Source: CAVOBC01 sp963693635
GTDB lineage: Bacteria > Pseudomonadota > Gammaproteobacteria > Pseudomonadales > Azotimanducaceae
Length of the DNA stretch: 33,169 nt
Direction: 5' to 3'
NCBI GenBank assembly: GCA_963693635.1
Contig: CAVOBC010000007.1
Coordinates: 1 to 33,169, forward strand
Shown here: piece after piece, positions 25,403 through 31,664 of the stretch
Layout: each line of letters begins with the position of its first letter
Numbering within the stretch: position 1 is the stretch's first letter
Made by a program: the position numbers and the translations under genes
The notes under the pieces: model-generated
Databases searched by the model: none
What the model was told of the DNA's origin: nothing
The model's input: the letters and a program-made list of their open reading frames with translations, nothing else

Positions 25403-26539
25403 GTGCCCGGAGGTAAGCCGATAAATAACGAAATCCCATCACGAGAGACGCTTCTCGCGCGGATCAAAGAAATCTGGCCGTTGCTGGATGAAACCGCCAC
25501 CAAGTCAGAGCAGTTACGCACACTGTGTCCGCAGGCACTGCAAGCGTTGCATGGGGCTGGGCTGTTCGGTCTGTGGGTGCCCACGGAGAGCGGCGGGTAC
25601 GACACTGATCTTGTGACACAGATTGACGTGATGGTCGCGGTTGCCCATGCCGATATGTCGGCGTGCTGGACCATGATGATCGGCAACTCAACCACCGCCG
25701 CCATGGCGATCGGCTTGCCGGATGAGGGTCTGGCTGAGGTGTTCTCAGGCGACCGTCTGCCGATAGCCGCCGGTTCCCTCAAACCTTCCGGCCAGGCTCG
25801 CAAGGTTGAAGGTGGTTATGTAGCCAACGGCAAGTGGGGCTTCGGCAGCGGCGTTCATCACGCAAGTTATGTCATCGCCAACTGTTTGACCGCGGAGGGG
25901 TCGCCCACGGGTCTTGTCGTTCCGATCGATCAGGTGCAGATCCATGATGACTGGCATGTGTCGGGGCTCTGCGGTTCGGGCAGCAGTAGCTATTCGATAT
26001 CGGAAGTCCATGTACCCGAACACCGCGTTCTTGGCCGCAATCGCCGCAGTGTCGGCCGGCGCAGCAACCCGGGTCCGCGCCTGCCGATCGAGCACGCGTC
26101 GGTTTCACTCGGCGGCGCACGGCGTGCGCTCGACGAGATCACCCGCCAGGCAGCGCAAAAGTTCCGGCTGTCCGAGCGAGCGTCGGTTGCCAGTAAACAG
26201 AGCGTGCAGGTTGACCTCGGTAAACTTGAAGCCGAGTGGGAGGGCCTGCGCGCAGGTGTGCGTCACTCGGCGGCAGAGATGGCCCGGATCAGTCGGGAAA
26301 ACCCGCCTGGCCTGATGTCCGCCGCTGCGAGACTCCGCGCCGTATGTGCGTACGCAACAGAGCAGTCCCTCGCTATTGGCGGGCGGGTTCTGCGGCATTC
26401 GGGGGCGAGCGCGGTCGCCAGCAATAACGTTTTGCAACGCATCCATCGAGACCTTACAGTTGCAGCACAGCACATCATGATCGGCGATGTTGCGTACGAG
26501 GAGTTCGGGAGGGATTTACTTGGGATTTCGGACGAGTGA
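25403..26539 (+). CDS. Acyl-CoA dehydrogenase-fold flavin monooxygenase (group D, HpaB/HsaA-like)
   Basis: A 378-residue protein of the acyl-CoA dehydrogenase superfamily. It has the N-terminal helical domain (LQALHGAGLFGLWVPTESGG), the central beta domain (ARKVEGGYVANGKWGFGSG, then WHVSGLCGSGSSSYSISEV) and a C-terminal four-helix domain ending in RIHRDLTVAAQHIMIGD. The tail and the GKWGFGSG strand match two-component flavin monooxygenases better than true dehydrogenases, and the usual catalytic Glu is not evident. Such enzymes need a separate flavin reductase, which is not in the window. The GTG at 25403 is the only standard start near the family N-terminus; a perfect GGAGGT precedes an ATA codon 18 bp further on. 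Confidence 0.85.
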   Translation: MPGGKPINNEIPSRETLLARIKEIWPLLDETATKSEQLRTLCPQALQALHGAGLFGLWVPTESGGYDTDLVTQIDVMVAVAHADMSACWTMMIGNSTTAAMAIGLPDEGLAEVFSGDRLPIAAGSLKPSGQARKVEGGYVANGKWGFGSGVHHASYVIANCLTAEGSPTGLVVPIDQVQIHDDWHVSGLCGSGSSSYSISEVHVPEHRVLGRNRRSVGRRSNPGPRLPIEHASVSLGGARRALDEITRQAAQKFRLSERASVASKQSVQVDLGKLEAEWEGLRAGVRHSAAEMARISRENPPGLMSAAARLRAVCAYATEQSLAIGGRVLRHSGASAVASNNVLQRIHRDLTVAAQHIMIGDVAYEEFGRDLLGISDE

Positions 26540-26544
26540 TGTCA

Positions 26545-26560
26545 TCCCGGGTTACCGGGA
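26545..26560. terminator. Hairpin after the monooxygenase gene
   Basis: TCCCGG-GTTA-CCGGGA is a perfect 6-bp stem just after the stop codon. There is no T-run. It may end the VOC-monooxygenase transcript or simply protect its 3' end. Confidence 0.3.
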
Positions 26561-26712
26561 CCCAGGGTTAAGGTGATCCTGCGATGGTCCCCGCAGCAGA
26601 TTCGGCGATTCGATCCTGCAGGCGACTCGTTCAGCCGTTCAGTCCTTGAGGGGGCGACGCCAATACAACGCCGACCAACTAACTATCCAGCCACGACGAG
26701 GTTGATCACGCT

Positions 26713-28002
26713 ATGAGTATCAAAACGCTGACGGAGAGGCGCGAGCGACTGCTCGGAACCCGGGTCCCGCTCTTTTATGAGGAGCCGGTCCACATCGTGC
26801 GCGGCGAGGGCATCTTTCTGTACGATGCCGATGGCAAGCAGTATGTCGACATGTACAACAATGTGCCCTGCGTTGGCCATGCGAATCCGCGAGTTGTGGG
26901 CGCGATGCAGCAGCAGGCGGGCATGCTTAATGTCCACAGCCGTTACCTGCACGAGGGAATTTTAGACTACGCGGAGCGGATAACCGGTCTGCACCACGAC
27001 TCACTGACCCGTGCGGTTTTTTGCTGCACGGGGACTGAGGCAAGTGAGATCGCGATGTTGATGGCGCGTGCCGCAACCGGTGGGCGCGGCATCATCTGCT
27101 CTGATGGTGGCTATCATGGCAACAGCACGGAAGTGCGCCGCCTGTCCGTTGCGCGGCGTGACCCGGAAGGCAATCACGAGATTCGCGCCATACCCTACCC
27201 CCAGAAATACCGGCCATTGGACCGGAGTGCAACCGAGGCGGAACTGACCGGGTTGTACCTTGATCAGGTGCGTGTGGCGATCGCTGATTTTGCGAAGAAC
27301 GACATCCCGTTTGCTGGCATGTTTGTCTGCTCGTTGCTGCTGAATGAAGGACTGCCGGATATCCCTGCGGGATACATGGCGAAGGCGGCCGCAATCGTTC
27401 GCGAGGCGGGTGGCGTGTTCATCGCCGACGAGGTGCAGGCAGGCTTTTGTCGCTCCGGGCGCTGGTGGGGTTACGAGGTCTCGGACTTCGTCCCTGATAT
27501 CGTTACGATGGGCAAGCCGATGGGCAGTGGCTTGCCGTTTGCCGGCGTTGTCGCCCGGCCTGAACTCGTCGATGCATTCCGCACGAACACGGGTTACTTC
27601 AATACCTTCGCGTCGTCACCCCTGCAAGCTGCGGTGGGTATGGCGGTGCTGGATGTGATCGAAGACGAAGACCTGCGTAGTAATGTCAACGATGTTGGGG
27701 CTTACATTCGAGCGGGGCTCGGTGACATGCAACCGGAATACGAGTCGATGGGAGACGTGCGCGGCCATGGGCTCGCGGTCGTCGTCGATTGGGTCACGGA
27801 TCGGGAGTCGCGCGAGCCAGACCGCAAGGGTGTGGTGGCCGTCGTTAATCGGCTGAAGGAGAAGGGCTTTCTGATGGGCAATGCCGGTTCGCTCGGCAAC
27901 GTCCTCAAGATGCGTCCGCCGCTCATCTTCTCGCGGGACAATGCGGATGCCTTTCTGGCCGCGTTCAGGGAGACCATGCAGGAGTTCTATGGCAACGCCT
28001 GA
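26713..28002 (+). CDS. Class III aminotransferase / phospho-lyase-like PLP enzyme
   Basis: A 429-residue PLP enzyme. Features in order are the N-terminal PLFYEEPVHIVRGEGIFLYD, VDMYNNVPCVGHANPRVV, the phosphate-binding CTGTEASEIAMLMARAATGG, ICSDGGYHGNS, the Asp of GVFIADEVQAGFCRSGRWW and the Schiff-base Lys in VTMGKPMGSGLP. This is the AGXT2/AGXT2L branch, which includes ethanolamine-phosphate and phosphohydroxylysine phospho-lyases. The next gene encodes a kinase of the family that makes phosphohydroxylysine and overlaps by 14 bp. A kinase/phospho-lyase pair acting on an amino alcohol is therefore a strong possibility, with ordinary transamination as the alternative. The ribosome site before 26713 is weak. 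Confidence 0.92.
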   Translation: MSIKTLTERRERLLGTRVPLFYEEPVHIVRGEGIFLYDADGKQYVDMYNNVPCVGHANPRVVGAMQQQAGMLNVHSRYLHEGILDYAERITGLHHDSLTRAVFCCTGTEASEIAMLMARAATGGRGIICSDGGYHGNSTEVRRLSVARRDPEGNHEIRAIPYPQKYRPLDRSATEAELTGLYLDQVRVAIADFAKNDIPFAGMFVCSLLLNEGLPDIPAGYMAKAAAIVREAGGVFIADEVQAGFCRSGRWWGYEVSDFVPDIVTMGKPMGSGLPFAGVVARPELVDAFRTNTGYFNTFASSPLQAAVGMAVLDVIEDEDLRSNVNDVGAYIRAGLGDMQPEYESMGDVRGHGLAVVVDWVTDRESREPDRKGVVAVVNRLKEKGFLMGNAGSLGNVLKMRPPLIFSRDNADAFLAAFRETMQEFYGNA

Positions 28003-29029
28003 GGTTGGTGCGGGTCTGCACGCGCTGGCAGAACAAGCGCTTGCTGCCTGGGACCTCGTCGGTGCAGCCATCAAACCGGTCAGTGTCAGTGAAAACATCA
28101 CGTTTCGTGTGGACAAGGCGGGTGCCGCGTACGTGCTGCGCATTCACCGGCCTGGTTACCACAGCCTGGCGGAGCTTCAGTCGGAGCACGTGTGGACGAA
28201 CAGCCTGATTGCTGCGGGTCTGGATGTGCCTGTGCCGCTTCGCACCGTTGATGGGGAGGGCTACATCACGCTGCCCTACGCAGGTGGTGTGCGCAATATC
28301 GGGGTTCTCAGGTGGGTGGAGGGCGAGGTCCTTGGTGGGATCATCGAACGCCATCCAGAACGCGTAACCCGGCATTTCCGACAGATCGGCGCGATCGCGG
28401 CGGCGGTTCATAATCAATCGTCGGGATGGCCGCTGCCCGCCGGCTTCAAGCGCCACAGCTTCGACGTTGACGGCCTGATGGGGCCCGATCCGTTCTGGGG
28501 CAGATTCTGGGAGATGGATCATCTCGACGAAGCCGGGCGCGCGCTTGTTGTTACCGCCCGTGACCGCATAGCGCAGACGCTCGGCGCGTACGGCAAGGCC
28601 CCGCAAACCTACAGCCTGATCCATGCGGACCTGCACCCTTACAATGTCGTCATCGGTGAAGGTGAAGGTGAGGGTGAAGGTGAATGTGCGGGTGAAGGTG
28701 AGGGCGGGTTGCACGTGATTGATTTCGACGACGCTGGCTTCGGCTGGCATCACTATGAGCTGGCAGTGGCACTCTATAACTACCGCCGGCACGAGGCGTT
28801 TGAGGACATCCAGGCAGCATTGATTGAAGGCTACCGAAACGTCCGGCCGCTCGCGGATGAGGTGGTCGACATGCTGCCCATGTTCTTCCTCATCCGAACG
28901 CTCGTCTCTCTGGGCTGGCGCCAGCAGCGCCCGGAACATGGAACCGACCTTGCGAAACCGGTGGCGGACGCGTGTCAGGAAGCAGCGGCGTGGCTTGCGC
29001 ATGCTGACAACCCGGTGAGCCCGCATTAG
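27989..29029 (+). CDS. APH-family kinase (hydroxylysine/choline-kinase-like)
   Basis: A 346-residue aminoglycoside-phosphotransferase-fold kinase. The catalytic loop is HADLHPYNVV (His212, Asp214) and the metal-binding triad is IDFDDAGFG (about 244-252). The N-lobe has VSENITFRVDKAGAAYVLRI with the ATP-binding Arg/Lys strand. The start at 27989 overlaps the aminotransferase end by 14 bp and has GGAG 5 nt upstream, so the two are translationally coupled. Phosphorylation of a small amino alcohol or sugar is expected; drug resistance is unlikely from context. Between the catalytic loop and DFD is an acidic insert, GEGEGEGEGECAGEGEGG, encoded by a 6-bp microsatellite, where relatives have a short turn. 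Confidence 0.9.
   Translation: MATPEVGAGLHALAEQALAAWDLVGAAIKPVSVSENITFRVDKAGAAYVLRIHRPGYHSLAELQSEHVWTNSLIAAGLDVPVPLRTVDGEGYITLPYAGGVRNIGVLRWVEGEVLGGIIERHPERVTRHFRQIGAIAAAVHNQSSGWPLPAGFKRHSFDVDGLMGPDPFWGRFWEMDHLDEAGRALVVTARDRIAQTLGAYGKAPQTYSLIHADLHPYNVVIGEGEGEGEGECAGEGEGGLHVIDFDDAGFGWHHYELAVALYNYRRHEAFEDIQAALIEGYRNVRPLADEVVDMLPMFFLIRTLVSLGWRQQRPEHGTDLAKPVADACQEAAAWLAHADNPVSPH
28655..28709. repeat. In-frame GGTGAA/GGTGAG microsatellite inside the kinase gene
   Basis: About nine 6-bp units (GGTGAA or GGTGAG, one changed to TGTGCG) encode alternating Gly-Glu. The unit is the complement of the TTCACC units near 18255. Length changes keep the frame. Confidence 0.9.
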
Positions 29030-29030
29030 C

Positions 29031-29199
29031 AGGGTGCTGAAAAAGTGCTTTCCTGCACTTTTTCAGAGTCGCGGGCCTCAGCCCGCTCGCGACAAATCAA
29101 CGACTTAACAATGGCAATTTGCGGCCGATGCTATTCATGGCTCGCGAAGCGAACGTGAAATCCATGCATCTGTTTAGCAGGCTGCTTTTTCAGCAGCCT
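29031..29199. mobile_element. MITE-like 169-bp element with terminal inverted repeats
   Basis: The left end AGGGTGCTGAAAAAGTGC and the right end, read on the other strand, AGGCTGCTGAAAAAGCAGC match at 14 of the first 15 bases. Inside are two strong hairpins: GAAAAAGTGC/GCACTTTTTC at 29039-29064 and GTCGCGGGC/GCCCGCTCGCGAC next to it. It encodes no protein. No clear target duplication flanks it. It fits a non-autonomous IS derivative. It begins one base after the kinase stop codon. Confidence 0.65.
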
Positions 29200-29202
29200 T
29201 TC

Positions 29203-29252
29203 ATGGAACTAAAGCCCTTTTACGGAACTAAAGCCCTTTTATGGAACTAAAG
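29203..29252. repeat. 19-bp tandem repeat, 2.6 copies, next to the MITE
   Basis: AYGGAACTAAAGCCCTTTT occurs twice in full and once in part, starting four bases after the right end of the MITE-like element. It lies about 100 bp before the sulfatase start. Confidence 0.85.
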
Positions 29253-29347
29253 AACGTGCTGCGGTGTTCCCTGCGCGACAGCGCGGTGATCTGGCATCGT
29301 GAGATGCTGCTAGACAGATGTCTGCACGCTGACGAGAGGGAAAGTAA

Positions 29348-30964
29348 ATGGCCGAGGCGAGAAATATTCTTTTTATCATGTGTGATCAGTTGCGCTGGGA
29401 CTATCTGTCCTGCAACGGCCACCCTCATTTGCAGACGCCGCACCTCGACTGGCTGGCATCGCAGGGTGTTAACTTCACCAACAGTTTCGTGCAGTCGCCA
29501 TTATGTGGGCCATCGCGGGCGTCCTTCCTGAGTGGGCGCTACGTGTTGAGCCATGGCGCGACGTGGAACGGCGTGCCGTTGTCGGTCGGGCAGCAAAACA
29601 TCGGCGACTACCTGCGGCCCCACATGCGTTGTGCGATCGTCGGCAAGACGCACATGGCGACGGACGGCGACGGGCTGAAACGACTCGGTGTGTCGCCGGG
29701 GTCGCCCGAGGGCATATTTTCGGTGCAGTGTGGTCTTGAACCGGTGGAGCGGGATGACGGCCTGTGGCCGGATCGCAGACCCGGCCCGCATGCCCGGCTC
29801 GAGCCTGCCTACAACCAATACCTTTGGAGCGAGGGCTACGACGGTGACAATCCGTGGCATGAGTGGGCGAACGCCGCCGAAGGACCGGGCGGTGAGATTC
29901 TGTCTGGCTGGTTCCTGGGCAACAACCATCTGCCGGCACGTGTTCGGGAGGAAGACTCGGAAACGCCGTACATGACCGGCCGTGGCATTGAGTTTATGCA
30001 GGCGCAAGGGGATGACCCGTTCCTGCTACATCTGTCGTTCATCAAGCCACACTGGCCATACATCGCTCCGACGCCGTATCACAATATGTACGGCCAGAAT
30101 CAGGTGCTGCCGGCGGCGCGAACCGAGGCCGAACGTCGCGCGCCCAATCCGGTGATTGCCGCACACATGCAGACCGAAGAGGGGCGGAACTTCGCTCAGG
30201 ATGAGGTTCGCAACAACGTGATCCCGGCCTACATGGGGTTGATCAAACAGATAGATGACCAGATGGGTCGACTGTTCGACTGGATGCGCACGAGCGGCCG
30301 GCTGAACGACACGATGATTGTGTTCACGTCGGACCACGGTGACTTTCTGGGCGACCACTGGCTTGGTGAGAAAGAAATGCTGTACGACTGCTCTGTGCGC
30401 GTCCCGATGATCATCTACGACCCGGACGCATCCGCCGACGGCACTCGCGGCACGACCAGCCAGGCGCTCGTCGAATCGATCGATCTGATCCCGACATTTC
30501 TCGACCTGAAGGACGACCTTGCCGACAAGGAACACCGGCTTGAGGGCGAGTCGTTGCTGCCCCTTCTGCGCGGCCGGGCCGACGACGTGCGCCGCGACGC
30601 GGTATTCTCGGAAATCGACTACGCGTTCAAGCAACCCAGGGTAGATCTTGGCAAGGAGCCAGCAGAAGCGCGGGGCTACATGGTGCGAACGCATGCGTAC
30701 AAGTATGTGTTTTGGGAAGGTTTTCCGCCCCAGTTGTTTGATCTTGGGGCAGACCCGGAGGAACTCGTGGATCTTGGCGAGTCGTCCGACCATGCGGACG
30801 TGCGGGCGTCAATGCACGATCGGTTGTTCCTCTGGTTTCGCACGCGGGCCAACCGGGTCACGGTCTCAGACGACGCTGTGCGGCGTCGAATGGGGACCGC
30901 GCGCAAGGCTGGCATTATTATTGGTGAATGGCTGCCGGACGAGATGATTCGCGGCGAATCCTGA
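29348..30964 (+). CDS. Sulfatase / phosphonate monoester hydrolase family
   Basis: A 538-residue alkaline-phosphatase-superfamily enzyme. It opens with ARNILFIMCDQLRWDYL (metal-binding Asp). The formylglycine site is Cys53 in SPLCGPSRASFLSGRY, matching C-x-P-S-R, so Cys53 should be oxidised by a formylglycine-generating enzyme. Later motifs are VGKTHM, FIKPHWPY, FTSDHGDFLGDHW and the Lys in GEKEMLYD. It lacks a signal peptide and is probably cytoplasmic, like phosphonate monoester hydrolases, which also share this length and the long C-terminal region. The start at 29348 has a GAGAGGGAAAG ribosome site. It cleaves a sulfate, phosphonate or phosphate ester of unknown nature. Confidence 0.92.
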   Translation: MAEARNILFIMCDQLRWDYLSCNGHPHLQTPHLDWLASQGVNFTNSFVQSPLCGPSRASFLSGRYVLSHGATWNGVPLSVGQQNIGDYLRPHMRCAIVGKTHMATDGDGLKRLGVSPGSPEGIFSVQCGLEPVERDDGLWPDRRPGPHARLEPAYNQYLWSEGYDGDNPWHEWANAAEGPGGEILSGWFLGNNHLPARVREEDSETPYMTGRGIEFMQAQGDDPFLLHLSFIKPHWPYIAPTPYHNMYGQNQVLPAARTEAERRAPNPVIAAHMQTEEGRNFAQDEVRNNVIPAYMGLIKQIDDQMGRLFDWMRTSGRLNDTMIVFTSDHGDFLGDHWLGEKEMLYDCSVRVPMIIYDPDASADGTRGTTSQALVESIDLIPTFLDLKDDLADKEHRLEGESLLPLLRGRADDVRRDAVFSEIDYAFKQPRVDLGKEPAEARGYMVRTHAYKYVFWEGFPPQLFDLGADPEELVDLGESSDHADVRASMHDRLFLWFRTRANRVTVSDDAVRRRMGTARKAGIIIGEWLPDEMIRGES

Positions 30965-30995
30965 GTCGCGCGTGTCCCGTTGGGGCGAGCGCGCG

Positions 30996-31197
30996 GACCG
31001 TCAAAGACGTAAATCTCATCCCGGCCCCAGTCCGGGCTCTTGATGGCAATGTCGTCTGCGTTCACGCCGCGCCTGATTAGATCGGTCTGCAGCGCACGGA
31101 TGTCGTCGACATCGATGTTTACGCAGGTGCCCGGCCGGCCATCACCCGGGAAGGAGGACAAATGGATTCGGCAGTTATCCCGTGTAAGAGTGAGGCA
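30996..31197 (-). pseudogene. VOC/glyoxalase-family fragment
   Basis: The minus strand encodes CRIHLSSFPGDGRPGTCVN, then IDVDDIRALQTDLIRRGVN and SPDWGRDEIYVFDG. This is the second half of a bleomycin-resistance/glyoxalase-like protein, which normally continues with PDGxxxxF. Here the frame is lost right after VFDG, and the first half is missing. It abuts the hydratase remnant. Confidence 0.65.
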
Positions 31198-31640
31198 CAA
31201 GGTGCCGAGCGAAGGCGTGAGCGTCCGCTCCGACTTTGCCGGCGGCGCTCACCTGCTCAACGAGACCCGCATCGTGTGCCCAGATGGCATCCATGGGATC
31301 GCCCGGCGTGAGAAAGCGAAAGGCCCGGTCGTAGCCCAGACGGCGAGCGAGTTTGAGGAGAATGTCCATCGGGTTGACGCCGATTCTGACCTCGAGATGG
31401 TGAACCTGGCAGTGGTGTCAGCGAACACCACGTCGTAGCCCAATATCAGGTTGACGCCTTCGCCCACGCAATGGCCGTGCACGGCGGCGATGATCGGTAA
31501 CCCTCTCGCTGTCGAGCAGCGGTCCGCCGAGCGCGGTCGTGATGCCGCGCTGCGCGTTTTCGTTCAGTGCGTTGACGTCGGCGCCCGCAGAGAAGGCGCG
31601 GTCGCCCGCTGCTTGCAGCATAGCCGCACTGGCAAGTTCG
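31195..31640 (-). pseudogene. Enoyl-CoA hydratase/isomerase remnant with at least two frameshifts
   Basis: Three minus-strand frames carry consecutive pieces of a crotonase. They are MLQAAGDRAFSAGADVNALN (oxyanion-hole region) at about 31560-31620, then VHGHCVGEGVNLILGYDVV (second oxyanion strand) at about 31420-31480, then EVRIGVNPMDILLKLARRLG and LTPGDPMDAIWAHDAGLVEQ at about 31240-31390. Frame breaks lie near 31495 and 31395. The N-terminal 50 residues and the C-terminal 60 are missing. The order and spacing show one ancient gene, now dead unless the breaks are assembly errors. Confidence 0.8.
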
Positions 31641-31664
31641 CCGGTTCCCTTTCGCCGGTTCCCT
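31637..31664. repeat. Exact 14-bp tandem duplication at the selenoprotein gene's 3' end
   Basis: TTCGCCGGTTCCCT occurs twice without a gap. The second copy abuts the stop codon of the linalool-dehydratase-like gene. Confidence 0.85.
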
